From Pseudomonas monsensis (GTDB lineage Bacteria > Pseudomonadota > Gammaproteobacteria > Pseudomonadales > Pseudomonadaceae): a stretch of DNA of 64,000 bases. Each line of letters opens with the position of its first letter. The stretch's first letter is position 1. Under the pieces are notes generated by a model, which made no database searches, was not told where the DNA came from, and saw only the letters and a program-made list of their open reading frames with translations. Positions 1 through 10,200 of the stretch are shown here, in pieces. The translations under genes and the position numbers were made by a program. The stretch is from positions 3,661,501-3,725,500 of the forward strand of contig NZ_CP077087.1 of assembly GCF_014268495.2 (NCBI RefSeq), written 5' to 3'.

Positions 1-108
1 GTCTGACTGATAGTTGATGCAGATCCGATAGCCCTGTTCGGCGGCCAGCAGCGCCGTGGCTGCGCCGATGCCGCGTCCGCCGCCGGTGATCACAATGACT
101 TTATCCAT
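1..108 (-). CDS. SDR family oxidoreductase, N-terminal fragment (gene runs off the window)
   Basis: The minus strand starts with ATG at 108 and reads MDKVIVITGGGRGIGAATAL before running past base 1. The TGGGRGIG segment is the glycine-rich NAD(P)-binding motif of classical short-chain dehydrogenases/reductases, in its usual place a few residues from the N terminus. A GGAAGG ribosome-binding site lies 5 to 10 bases upstream of the ATG. Only about 36 codons are visible, so the catalytic YxxxK region and the substrate cannot be judged. The family is clear; the specific function is unknown. Confidence 0.85.
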   Translation of the reverse strand, partial: MDKVIVITGGGRGIGAATALLAAEQGYRICINYQSD

Positions 109-230
109 GCAGACCTTCCCCCCAATGCACACGTAACAGTCGGGGGGAAGAATAACCGCCATTGGCGGGTTTTGCATGGGCTCTGTCAAAGGCTCGGCCG
201 GTACCGCGACTTTCGCAGTTGTATTGCATT

Positions 231-260
231 TGTGGCGAGGAAGCTTGCTCTCTCGCCACA
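231..260. repeat. REP-like palindrome
   Basis: A 9-bp perfect stem (TGTGGCGAG / CTCGCCACA) encloses GAAGCTTGCT. This is the form of a solitary Pseudomonas REP hairpin. It lies between the SDR gene start and the 3' end of the c-di-GMP gene, where it could also act as a transcript-end hairpin. No U-tract follows. Nothing else was recognised between 109 and 291. Confidence 0.6.
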
Positions 261-291
261 GTGTTTGTCTTGAACAACGCTCAGCGTGACG

Positions 292-2373
292 TCAGAGCGC
301 CGCCAGCTTCTCCGCGCTCACGATGCTCTGCATGAACTTCTCTGCCGGCATCGGATGCCCCAGCAGATACCCTTGCAACGAATCACACCCCAACTGCGTG
401 AGGAAATCCTGCTGCACGCCGGTCTCCACGCCCTCGGCGACGATCCGCAAGCCCAGCGCCTGACCCAGCGCGACAATGGCCGAGACAATCGCGGCATCGT
501 CACTGTCATGCTCCAGATCCCGCACAAACCCCCGATCAATCTTCAACTCGTTGGCCGGCAGGCGTTTGAGGTACATCAGGCTTGAATAACCGGTACCGAA
601 GTCGTCGATCGACAGGTCCACGCCCATGTCGGACAACTCTTGCAGCACCGTCATGCTTGCGTCGGCGTCGCTCATCGCCGTGGTTTCGGTGATTTCCAGG
701 GTCAGGCTGTTGGCCGGCAAATGGTGGGTAGCCAGGGCCTTGGCCACGCTCTGCACCAACCCGGCGTGACAGAACTGCAATGCCGACAGGTTCACCGCGA
801 TGCGCCAGTCGGTGTAGCCCAGCACGTACCATTCGCGCATCTGCCGGCAGGCTTCATTGAGCACCCACTCACCGATGGCGATGATCACCCCGGTTTTCTC
901 GGCCAGATCAATGAACTTGTCCGGCATCAACATGCCGTGCAACGGATGCTGCCAGCGCAACAGCGCTTCGGCGCCGACCGGATGACCATTGGCGGCGTCG
1001 AACTTCGGCTGGTAATGCAGGCTGAACTGGTTGTGTTCGAGTGCCGCACGCAGGTCCTGCAACAATTGCAGCTGTTTTCGTGCATTGCTGTTCATCGACG
1101 CATCGAAAAAGCTGTAGCCGTTTTTGCCGCCGCCCTTGGCGTGATACATCGCCGCGTCAGCGTTCATCAGCAGTTCCTGGGCGTTCTGACCATTGCCCGG
1201 GTACAGCGCAATACCGACGCTGGCAGAAATCTGCAGATCATGCTCGGCGACGCGGAACGACTGCCCGATCAGGCCGACCTGTCGCGCCGCCAGACTCAAG
1301 GCATCATTGGGCTCGCTCAGGCGCACCAGCAGCACGAATTCATCGCCGCCAATGCGCGCCAACGTGTCCTGGCTGCGCAAATCCTCACGCAGACGCAAGC
1401 CCACTTCGCGCAGCAACTGATCGCCCATGTGATGGCCAAAGGCATCGTTGACCGGTTTGAAACCGTCCAGGTCAATAAACATCAAGGCAAAGCAACCGCC
1501 CTGCTCATGGACTTTCTTGATCGCCTGGTTGATCCGGTCATCCAGCAGCATGCGGTTCGGCAGGCCGGTCAGGGTGTCGTGCAGGGCCAGTTGCGTCAGT
1601 TCGCGATTGGCCACGGTCAACGAGTGCGCCAGATCGGCGGTGCGCGCTTCAAGGCGAGCGTCGAGAATCGACGTCAGCAAGGCAATCGACAGCACCGCCA
1701 GCGTGGTGATCAGTACCAGGCTGTCAACGCCATTGCCTTTGAGACCATTGAGCGTTGCGCCACAGAAACTGCCTTCGGGAAACTGCGCTGCTGCCATGCC
1801 GGTGTAATGCATGCCGACGATGGCGATGCCCATGATCACCGCTGCCCCGGCGCGAATCAGGCGCACATAGGGCGAATGCTGACGCAGCCGGAAAGCGATC
1901 CACAGCGCGACGGCACTTGCACCGACGGCAATCAACAGCGATGCGCCGAAGAGCGTCGGATCGTAGTCGATCCCCGGTGTCATGCGCATTGCCGCCATGC
2001 CGGTGTAGTGCATGGCACTGATACCGGCGCCCATGGTCAGTGCACCGAAGATCAGTTGCAGCACCGGCAGCTTGGGCTGGCTGACCAGCCACAGGGCAAA
2101 ACCACAGGACAGCACCGCAATCAACAGCGAAAGCGCGGTGATCCCGATGTCGTAGCCCAGGTCGATCGGCAATTTGAAGGCGAGCATGCCGATAAAGTGC
2201 ATCGACCAGACGCCAACGCCCATGGCCAACGCACCACCTGCCGTCCAGAAATGCACGGCTCGGCCCCTTGAGGTGGCAATGCGCCCGGTCAGGTCGAGCG
2301 CGGTGTATGAGGCAAGAATCGCCACGCACAAAGAAATGAAAACCAGGGTGTAGGAGTAACTACCGATGAGCAT
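292..2373 (-). CDS. MHYT-GGDEF-EAL membrane c-di-GMP turnover protein (MucR/NbdA type)
   Basis: Inner-membrane protein predicted to make and/or degrade cyclic di-GMP. The N-terminal ~250 residues form an MHYT sensor with repeated membrane helices and the signatures MHFIGM, MHYTGM and MHYTGM. The GGDEF domain has an intact GGDEF motif at about residues 342-346. The EAL domain has EALLRW from about residue 469 plus the metal-site motif DDFGTGYSSL, so both activities look possible. I start at the ATG at 2373 (MLIGSYSYTL), which begins directly with the first MHYT helix; a longer frame opens at 2487 but adds a non-family extension. P. aeruginosa MucR and NbdA share this architecture. NbdA has a degenerate GGDEF, so this one resembles MucR more. 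MHYT domains are proposed to sense O2, CO or NO through copper. Confidence 0.93.
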   Translation of the reverse strand: MLIGSYSYTLVFISLCVAILASYTALDLTGRIATSRGRAVHFWTAGGALAMGVGVWSMHFIGMLAFKLPIDLGYDIGITALSLLIAVLSCGFALWLVSQPKLPVLQLIFGALTMGAGISAMHYTGMAAMRMTPGIDYDPTLFGASLLIAVGASAVALWIAFRLRQHSPYVRLIRAGAAVIMGIAIVGMHYTGMAAAQFPEGSFCGATLNGLKGNGVDSLVLITTLAVLSIALLTSILDARLEARTADLAHSLTVANRELTQLALHDTLTGLPNRMLLDDRINQAIKKVHEQGGCFALMFIDLDGFKPVNDAFGHHMGDQLLREVGLRLREDLRSQDTLARIGGDEFVLLVRLSEPNDALSLAARQVGLIGQSFRVAEHDLQISASVGIALYPGNGQNAQELLMNADAAMYHAKGGGKNGYSFFDASMNSNARKQLQLLQDLRAALEHNQFSLHYQPKFDAANGHPVGAEALLRWQHPLHGMLMPDKFIDLAEKTGVIIAIGEWVLNEACRQMREWYVLGYTDWRIAVNLSALQFCHAGLVQSVAKALATHHLPANSLTLEITETTAMSDADASMTVLQELSDMGVDLSIDDFGTGYSSLMYLKRLPANELKIDRGFVRDLEHDSDDAAIVSAIVALGQALGLRIVAEGVETGVQQDFLTQLGCDSLQGYLLGHPMPAEKFMQSIVSAEKLAAL

Positions 2374-2568
2374 GGAAATTCTCGTAGCCAGCCTGACGGT
2401 ATAGCGTCCTTTCTCGGCCGGGCAAAAGCGGCGATTGTACTGATTGCGCTGAAGAACGCACTGACAAAGTGAGCAAATTGCCATCAACCCGATGAAACGC
2501 TTGTTTGATCGTCCGCCAGGGCGAAGGCCGGCCTATACCAGCAGGTTGAAAATACATTCCCCTGCAGG

Positions 2569-4038
2569 TCAGCGGGAGTCGGATACATCAAGTTGGCCAT
2601 CCCAACCCCCGCCCAGTGCGGCAATCAATTGCACGCTGGCGATCAGGCGGTTCTGCAGGATGGTCAACACGCTGCGCTCGTTGCTCAATGCTGTCGCTTG
2701 CACCACCACCACGTCGATGTAGGCAATCAGCCCGGCCTTGTACTGGTTTTCGGTCAGGCGCAAGGAATCACGGGCCGCGTCCAGCGCCTCCTGGCGCACC
2801 GCCGCTTCGTCTTCGTACACCTTCAGCTGCACCAGATAGTTTTCCACTTCACGGAAACCGTCGAGCACGGTTTGACGGTACTTGGCCACGGTCTGGTCAT
2901 ACACCGCTTCCGTGCGGTCGACTTCCGCCGAACGGATGCCACCGTCGAACAGCGGCAACGTCAATTTCGGTCCCACCGACCAGAAGCGGTTTGGCAGACT
3001 GATCAGGTCTTTCGAGGTGCTGCTGCTGTAACCACCACTCAGGCTCAGGGACAGGTCCGGGTAATACGCAGCCTTTGCCACGCCGATATTGGCGTTGGCC
3101 GCGATCACCGAGCGCTCGGCCGAGGCAATGTCCGGGCGGCGCTCCAGCAATTGCGACGGCAGGCTCAACGGCACCTGCGGCAGGTTCGGAATGGTCTGGG
3201 TTTCGGCAATCTTGAAGTCCGCTGGCGCCTGCCCGGTCAGCACGGCGATCGCATTCTCGAATTGCGCCCGCTGCCAGATCAGATCGACCAGATCGGCCTG
3301 GGTGCTTTTCAGCTGGGTTTGCGCCTGCGCGACCGCGTCACGTCCGGAAACGCCGGCGCGGTATTGGTTCTGGGTCATTTTCAGCGAGCGTTCGTAGGCG
3401 GCAACGGTGGCCTCGAGCAAGCGCTTCTGCTGATCGATCACGCGCAATTGCAGGTAGTTCTGCACCAGTTCCGATTGCTGGCTCAGGCGCATGGCCGCCA
3501 GATCGGCAAAACTCGCCTGGGCGCTGGCCTTGTCGGCCTCGAGTCCACGGCGCAACTTGCCCCAGACGTCAGCCTCCCAGCTCACCCCCAACTGCGCGTT
3601 GTAGGTGTCACGAATACCGCTGGACGAACTGCTCAGGCTCGAACTGCTGCTGCCGGTGCCCTGACTGGAACGGGTTTTACCCAGACTCAGGTCGACACTC
3701 GGATAAAACGCCCCACGTGCACTGCGCACCAGTGCCTGCGCCTGACGAAATTGCGCTTCGGATTGAGCAACCGTCTGGTTGGAACTGTTGAGTTGCTCGA
3801 TCAGGCCGTTGAGCTGTTGATCGCCATACAGTTCCCACCACGCGCCCCGCGCAAGCGAGTCGCTGGGATTGGCCTGACGCCAGCCCTCGGCCTCCTTGTA
3901 CTGGGCGATTTCAGCGGTCTGCGGACGCTGGTAATCAGGGCCGACAGCGCAGGCACTGAGCATCGCCACGCACAGCGACAGACTCAACAGGCGCGAACCG
4001 CGAACAGTGGCCAGATGGATAAGCGAACGGTCAGTCAT
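2569..4038 (-). CDS. opmB: RND efflux outer-membrane channel lipoprotein (OpmB, NodT family)
   Basis: Outer-membrane exit duct of a tripartite drug efflux pump, 489 residues, the normal size for the OprM/NodT family. The N terminus has a lipoprotein signal ending LSAC followed by AVGPDYQRP, the hallmark start of this family. Two TolC-type repeats follow (for example the NANIGVAKAAYYPDLSLS region). The start codon overlaps the muxC stop by four bases (ATGA), so it is translationally coupled as the last gene of the muxABC-opmB operon. A serine-rich stretch near residues 130-145 lies in the first extracellular-loop region. Confidence 0.94.
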   Translation of the reverse strand: MTDRSLIHLATVRGSRLLSLSLCVAMLSACAVGPDYQRPQTAEIAQYKEAEGWRQANPSDSLARGAWWELYGDQQLNGLIEQLNSSNQTVAQSEAQFRQAQALVRSARGAFYPSVDLSLGKTRSSQGTGSSSSSLSSSSSGIRDTYNAQLGVSWEADVWGKLRRGLEADKASAQASFADLAAMRLSQQSELVQNYLQLRVIDQQKRLLEATVAAYERSLKMTQNQYRAGVSGRDAVAQAQTQLKSTQADLVDLIWQRAQFENAIAVLTGQAPADFKIAETQTIPNLPQVPLSLPSQLLERRPDIASAERSVIAANANIGVAKAAYYPDLSLSLSGGYSSSTSKDLISLPNRFWSVGPKLTLPLFDGGIRSAEVDRTEAVYDQTVAKYRQTVLDGFREVENYLVQLKVYEDEAAVRQEALDAARDSLRLTENQYKAGLIAYIDVVVVQATALSNERSVLTILQNRLIASVQLIAALGGGWDGQLDVSDSR

Positions 4039-7000
4039 AGCGGAGTTTCCAGAGCGGCGTCAGTACGCACGCCACGCCATTGGTTGAAGCGATGGCGCAG
4101 CTTGTCGAGATAGAGGTAAACCACAGGCGTGGTGTAAAGCGTCAGCACCTGGCTGAAAATCAGCCCGCCAATAATCGTCAGGCCCAGCGGCTGGCGCATT
4201 TCCGCGCCTTCTGCGCGGCTGAGCAGCAATGGCAAGGCCCCGAGTATCGCCGCCAGCGTGGTCATCAGGATCGGCCGCAAGCGTTGCAGGCAGGCACTGC
4301 GAATAGATTCCAGCGGCGTCATGCCCTGATGACGCTCCAGTTGCAGCGCAAGGTCGATCATCAGGATCGCGTTCTTCTTCACCACGCCGATCAGCAGGAA
4401 CAGGCCAAGCAAGGAGATCAGGCTGAACTCGCCGCCCAACGCATAGATCGACAGCAACGCACCGACCCCGGCCGAGGGCAGCGTCGACAGAATCGTCAGC
4501 GGGTGGATATAGCTTTCATACAGCACACCCAGCACCAGATACACCGCCAGCAGCGCCCCCAGAATCATGAAGGGCTGGCTTTTCTGGGTGGCGGCGAAGG
4601 CGTCGGCGGTACCGGCCATTTTTGCAATCACGTCTTCCGGCAGACCGAGCTTGGCAATCGCCCGCTCGATGGCGGCGCTGCCCTGCTCCACCGTCACGCC
4701 TTCGGCCATGTCGAAGGAAATGTCCTCGGAGGCGAACTGGCCTTCGTGGCTGACCCGGTCGTCTTCCAGACTGCTTTCATAATGGGCGAACGTTGACAGC
4801 GGAACCCGCGCGCCGTCGGCGGTGATCACCTGCACCTGCTTGAGGGTAACCGGGTCCTGAGCGTATTTCGGGTCGACCTCCATCACCACTTGATACTGGT
4901 TGAGGCTGTCATAGATCGTGGAAATCTGCCGCTGGCTGTAGGCGTTGTTCAACACCGCCGTGACCATGTTCATATCCACCCCGAGGCGCTTGGCCTGATC
5001 GCGGTCGACGATCAGTGTCACCTGCTGCGCCCCACGGCCTTCACGGGCATCAATGGCCGTGAGTTCAGGTAACGCCCGCAGCGCCGTGACCACTTTCGGA
5101 TACCACTCGCGCAACTCGCCCAGATCACCACTTTGCAGGATGTAACTGTATTGCGACGTGGTCTGTTCGCGACCACCGCCAAACTGCAGGTCCTGGTCGG
5201 CCATCAGCATCAGTTGCGCGCCGGGCACCTTGGGCATTTCCTTGCGCAGGCGTTCGATGACCTTCTGGGCCGACAGGTTGCGCTCCTTGATCGGTTTCAG
5301 GCGGACCAGCATGAACGCATTGTTGGTGCCGTTGGTGCCACCGATGAAACCGGCGACGCTTTCCACCGCATCGTCCTTGAGCACGGCGCGGCGGAAAATT
5401 TCCATTTTCGGCTGCATCACGCTGAACGACAGGCCATCGTCGCCGCGCACGAAACCGATCAACTGGCCGGTGTCCTGCTGTGGCATGAAGGTTTTCGGCA
5501 CCACCACATACAACGCGACGTTGACCCCGACGGTGATCAACAGGCTGAGCAAGGTCAGGCGCCGATGGCGTAGCACCCAGTCAAGGCTGGTGGCGTATTT
5601 GCCGACCATCCAGTCGTTGGTGCGCCGGCTCCAGCGTTGCAGACGGTTTTCCTGGCCCGGTGTGTGCGGCTTGAGCCAGCGGGCACAGAGCATCGGGGTC
5701 AGGGTCAGCGAGACCACCAGCGACACCACGATGGCCGCTGCCAACGTGATGGAGAATTCACGAAACAGGCTTTCGACAATGCCGCCCATAAACAGGATCG
5801 ACAGGAACACCGCCACCAGTGACACGTTCATCGACAGCAAGGTGAAACCGACTTCCTTGGCCCCGAGATAAGCGGCCTGCAGCGGTTTGACGCCTTCGTC
5901 GATGTGCCGGGAAATGTTCTCCAGCACCACGATGGCATCGTCCACCACCAGACCGGTGGCGAGAATCAGCGCCATCAGCGACAGGTTGTTCAGCGAAAAC
6001 CCGTAGAGGTACATCACCGCAAAGGTGCCGACCAGCGACACCGGCACCGCCAATGTCGGAATCAGCGAGGCGCGGAAGTTACCGAGGAACAGGAACACCA
6101 CCAGAATCACCAGCGCTACAGCAATCAACAGGGTCATTTCCGCTTCATGCAGAGTGGCCTTGATCACCGGCGAGCGGTCCATTGCCAGGTTCAGCTTCAC
6201 GCTGGCCGGCAGCACTGCCTGCAACGCGGGCAACTGCGCCTTGATCTCGTTGACCGTCTCGATGATGTTGGCGCCAGCCTGACGGTTGATCACCAGCAAC
6301 ACGGCGGCGTCATCGTTGAAGAAACCACTGTTGTAGCGGTCTTCGACGCCGTCGCTGACCTTGGCCACATCCTTGAGGCGCAGCGCGGCGCCGTCGGCGT
6401 AGTGGATGATCAGCGACTCGTAATCCTTGGCTTTCTCCAATTGATCGTTAGCCTGGATCTGCCACAGGCGCTGGCCGTCCTCGACCGAGCCCTTGGGTCG
6501 ACGCACATTGGCTTCGGCAATGGTCTTGCGTACATCGTCGAGCGCCACGCCGTACTGGTTCAGCGCCTGCGGTTCGAGTTCGACACGCACCGCCGGCAAC
6601 GAACTGCCGCCGATCTGCACTTCACCCACGCCCTGCACCTGGGACAGGCTCTGGGACAGGATGGTCGAGGCAAGATCGTAGAGCTGGCCTTTTTCCAGGA
6701 CATCGGAGGTCAGCGACAGCACCATGATCGGTGCCTGCGACGGGTTGACCTTTTTGTAGGTCGGCATGCTGCGCATCCCGCTCGGCAGCAAGTTGCGCGA
6801 AGCGTTGATCGCGGCCTGTACTTCACGGGCCGCACCGTTGATGTCGCGGTCGAGGTCGAATTGCAGAATGACCCGGGTCGAGCCCTGGCTGGAGCGGCTG
6901 CTCATGGTGTTGACGCCGGCAATGGCGCCGAAAGAACGCTCCAGTGGCGTGGCCACCGTCGAGGCCATGACTTCCGGGCTGGCGCCGGGCAGGCTCGCCT

Positions 7001-7142
7001 GCACCACGATCACCGGGAAATCCATTTGCGGCAGCGGCGCCACCGGCAGCAGACCGAAGCTCACGCCGCCGAGCAGCATGATCGCCAGGCTCAGTAGCAT
7101 GGTCGCGACCGGGCGCTTGATGAAAGGACCAGAAAGATTCAT
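4035..7142 (-). CDS. muxC: RND efflux inner-membrane transporter MuxC (MdtC-like)
   Basis: Proton-driven resistance-nodulation-division permease, 1035 residues, full length. It starts MNLSGPFIKRPVATML, typical of the MdtC/MuxC branch. The TM4 proton-relay Asp pair is present in GLVVDDAIVVLENI, and the C-terminal half carries GVVKKNAILMIDLAL. It is the second of two different RND permeases here. In P. aeruginosa MuxABC-OpmB and E. coli MdtABC, the two permeases form a heterotrimer. Unlike the other junctions of the operon, about 100 bp containing short repeats separate it from muxB. It overlaps opmB by 4 bp. Confidence 0.95.
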   Translation of the reverse strand: MNLSGPFIKRPVATMLLSLAIMLLGGVSFGLLPVAPLPQMDFPVIVVQASLPGASPEVMASTVATPLERSFGAIAGVNTMSSRSSQGSTRVILQFDLDRDINGAAREVQAAINASRNLLPSGMRSMPTYKKVNPSQAPIMVLSLTSDVLEKGQLYDLASTILSQSLSQVQGVGEVQIGGSSLPAVRVELEPQALNQYGVALDDVRKTIAEANVRRPKGSVEDGQRLWQIQANDQLEKAKDYESLIIHYADGAALRLKDVAKVSDGVEDRYNSGFFNDDAAVLLVINRQAGANIIETVNEIKAQLPALQAVLPASVKLNLAMDRSPVIKATLHEAEMTLLIAVALVILVVFLFLGNFRASLIPTLAVPVSLVGTFAVMYLYGFSLNNLSLMALILATGLVVDDAIVVLENISRHIDEGVKPLQAAYLGAKEVGFTLLSMNVSLVAVFLSILFMGGIVESLFREFSITLAAAIVVSLVVSLTLTPMLCARWLKPHTPGQENRLQRWSRRTNDWMVGKYATSLDWVLRHRRLTLLSLLITVGVNVALYVVVPKTFMPQQDTGQLIGFVRGDDGLSFSVMQPKMEIFRRAVLKDDAVESVAGFIGGTNGTNNAFMLVRLKPIKERNLSAQKVIERLRKEMPKVPGAQLMLMADQDLQFGGGREQTTSQYSYILQSGDLGELREWYPKVVTALRALPELTAIDAREGRGAQQVTLIVDRDQAKRLGVDMNMVTAVLNNAYSQRQISTIYDSLNQYQVVMEVDPKYAQDPVTLKQVQVITADGARVPLSTFAHYESSLEDDRVSHEGQFASEDISFDMAEGVTVEQGSAAIERAIAKLGLPEDVIAKMAGTADAFAATQKSQPFMILGALLAVYLVLGVLYESYIHPLTILSTLPSAGVGALLSIYALGGEFSLISLLGLFLLIGVVKKNAILMIDLALQLERHQGMTPLESIRSACLQRLRPILMTTLAAILGALPLLLSRAEGAEMRQPLGLTIIGGLIFSQVLTLYTTPVVYLYLDKLRHRFNQWRGVRTDAALETPL

Positions 7143-7144
7143 GG

Positions 7145-7240
7145 CTCAGAGCTCCAAGCTTCAAGCTTCAAGCTAAAAGCCAGGTTGCCGCGCCCTTGCT
7201 GCTTTTCTCTTGCAGCTTGAGGCTCGATGCTCGTAGCTGC
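7145..7240. repeat. AAGCTT-rich repeat between muxB and muxC
   Basis: The only sizeable intergenic gap within the efflux operon holds CAAGCTTCAAGCTTCAAGCT followed by a partly complementary TTGCAGCTTGAGGCTCGATG segment, so the transcript can fold on itself. Similar AAGCTTGAAGCT strings are scattered intergenic repeats in Pseudomonas genomes. It sits immediately upstream of muxC and may affect mRNA processing or the relative expression of muxB and muxC. That role is inference. Confidence 0.55.
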
Positions 7241-7242
7241 TT

Positions 7243-10200
7243 TCATACCGCCACCTCTTCGCTGTCGGCATTGGTCTTGCCAAAGCGCCGACCGAGGCGA
7301 TCGAAGTACAGGTAGATCACTGGCGTGGTGAACAGCGTCAGCACCTGACTCACCAGCAACCCGCCCACCATGACCAGACCCAACGGTTGGCGTAGCTCAG
7401 CCCCGGAACCGGTGGCGAGCATCAAGGGTACGGCGCCGAACAAGGCTGCCAGCGTGGTCATCAGGATCGGCCGGAAACGCAACAGCGCCGCCTGATAGAT
7501 CGCCTGTTCCGGGGCCATGCCCTGGTTGCGCTCGGCATCGAGGGCGAAGTCGATCATCATGATCGCGTTCTTCTTGACGATCCCGATCAGCAGAATGATC
7601 CCGATGATCGCGATCATGCCCAGATCATTGCCGCTGAGCAGCAAGGCCAGCAAGGCGCCGACCGCCGCCGACGGCAGTGTCGAGAGGATGGTGATCGGAT
7701 GGATGTAGCTCTCGTACAGCACGCCGAGCACGATGTACATGGTTACCACCGCCGCCAGAATCAGCAGCAAGGTACTCGACAGCGAGGCCTGGAACGCTTC
7801 GGCCGCGCCCTGGAACTGGGTCTGCACGCCGATCGGCATGCCGATGTCCTTCTGCACCTGCTCGATGATATCGACCGCATGCCCCAGCGACACGCCGGGA
7901 GCGAGGTTGAACGACATCATCACCGCCGGGAACTGGCCGATATGGGTGATCGACAGTTGTGCCTGACGCTCTTCGACATGGGCGAGGCTCGACAAGCGCA
8001 CCTGCGCACCATCGGTGGTTTTGACGTGGATCTGGTCGAGCGCTTTCGGACCGATCTGCTCCCCCGCTTGCGCTTGAAGTACCACGCGGTACTGGCTGGC
8101 CTGAGTGTAAATGGTCGAGATCTGCCGCTGGCCAAAGGCGTCGTACAGCGCATCGGTAATGTTCTGCACCGAGACGCCCAGGCGCGAGGCCGCATCGCGG
8201 TCGATCAACAGGTAGACCTGCAAACCTTTGTCCTGCAAGTCACTGGCGACGTCCGTCAGTTCCGGGCGTTGGGCCAGCGCTTCGACCAGACGCCCGCTCC
8301 ACTGGCTCAGCAGCTCGGAGTCCGGCGACGACATGCTGAACTGGTACTGCGTGCGGCTGACCCGGTCCTCAATGGTCAGGTCCTGCACCGGCTGCATGAA
8401 CAAGCGAATACCGACCAGTTTGTCCAGTTGCGGTTGCAGGCGCGCGATCACTTCGGTGGCCGTCAGATTCCGCGCACTGTGAGGTTTGAGGTTGATCAGC
8501 AGGCGGCCGCTGTTGAGCGTGGCGTTATCGCCATCAACCCCGATGTAGGACGACAGGCTCTGCACCGCCGGATCTTGCAGAATGATCTTCGCCAGTTCCT
8601 GCTGACGCTCGCCCATCGCCGCAAAGGAAATCGACTGCGGCGCCTCGGAAATGCCCTGAATCACCCCGGTGTCCTGCACCGGGAAGAAGCCTTTCGGCAC
8701 GACCATATAGAGGAATACGGTCAATCCCAGCGTAGCGATGGCCACCAGCAAGGTCAGAGGCTGGTGCTTGAGCACCCAGCGCAGCATCCGACCGTACTCG
8801 GCAATCATCCAGTCAATCACTGCACCACTGGCCCGATAGAAACGGCCCTGCTCGTGTTCTTCCGGTTCACGCTTGAGCAGACGCGCGCACATCATCGGCG
8901 TCAGGGTCAGTGAGACCACCAGCGAAATCAGGATCGCCACGGCCAGGGTGATGGCGAATTCGCGGAACAACCGCCCGACCACGTCGGCCATGAACAGCAG
9001 CGGGATCAACACCGCAATCAGCGACAGCGTCAGGGAAATCAGGGTGAAACCGATCTGCTTCGCCCCTTTGAGCGCAGCCTGCATGGGGCTGTCGCCCTCC
9101 TCGATGAAACGCGCGATGTTTTCCAGCATCACGATCGCATCATCGACCACAAAACCGGTGGCGATGGTCAGTGCCATCAGCGTCAGGTTGTTGACCGAAA
9201 ATCCGGCGAGGTACATCACGCCGAAGGTGCCGATCAGCGATAGCGGTACCGCCACGGAGGGAATGATGGTCGCACTGGCACGGCGCAGAAACAGGAACGT
9301 CACCATCACCACCAGCGCGATGGCAATCAGCAATTCGTGTTGCACGTCAGTGACCGAGGCACGGATGGTTTGCGTGCGGTCGGTGAGCACCGTCACGTCA
9401 AGGCCGGCCGGCAGATTGTCGGTGATGCTCGGCAGCAGGGCCTTGATGCGGTCGACCACTTCAATGACGTTGGCCCCTGGCTGACGCTGGATGTTCAGCA
9501 ACACGGCCTGATTCTGGTTGGCCCACGCGGCGAGACGCTCGTTTTCGGCGCCATCGACGATTTCCGCCACGTCCTTGAGCCGCAACGGCGCACCGTTCTT
9601 GTAGGCCAGGATCAGGTTGGCGTAGTCCTTGGGCGAGGTCAGCTGGTCGTTGGCATCGAGCATCGACACTCGGGTCGGACCGTCAAAGTTACCTTTCGGC
9701 TGGTTGACGTTGGACGCGCCGATCAGGGTGCGCACGTCGGACAGGTTCAGGCTGTTGGCCGCCAGCGCTTCCGGGTTGACCTTGATCCGCACCGCCTGGC
9801 GCTGGCCGCCGGCAATGCTGACCATACCGACGCCGCTGATCTGGGCGATTTTCTGCGCCATGCGCGTATCGACCAGGTCATTGAGCTTGGGCAGGAGCAT
9901 GGTTTTCGAGGTGATCGCGAGGGTCAGCACCGGGGTGTCCGCCGGATTGACCTTGTTGTACACCGGCGGTGCCGGCAAGTCGGTCGGCAACAGGTTGGTC
10001 GCGGCGTTGATCGCGGCCTGCACCTGTTGTTCGGCGACGTCCATGTTGATGTCGAGGCTGAAGCGCAGGGTCAGTACCGACGCACCGCCGGAACTGGTCG
10101 AGGCCATTTGCGTGAGGCCAGGCATCTGCCCGAACTGGCGCTCGAGCGGCGCGGTCACGGCGCTGGTCATTACGTCCGGGCTGGCGCCGGGATACAGGGT

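Noticed and set aside
640..4113. Very long open frames antisense to the c-di-GMP and opmB genes
   Set aside because: Shadow frames caused by high GC and codon bias. Their translations are low-complexity (His/Gln/Arg rich) with no family match, and the opposite strand encodes clear proteins.
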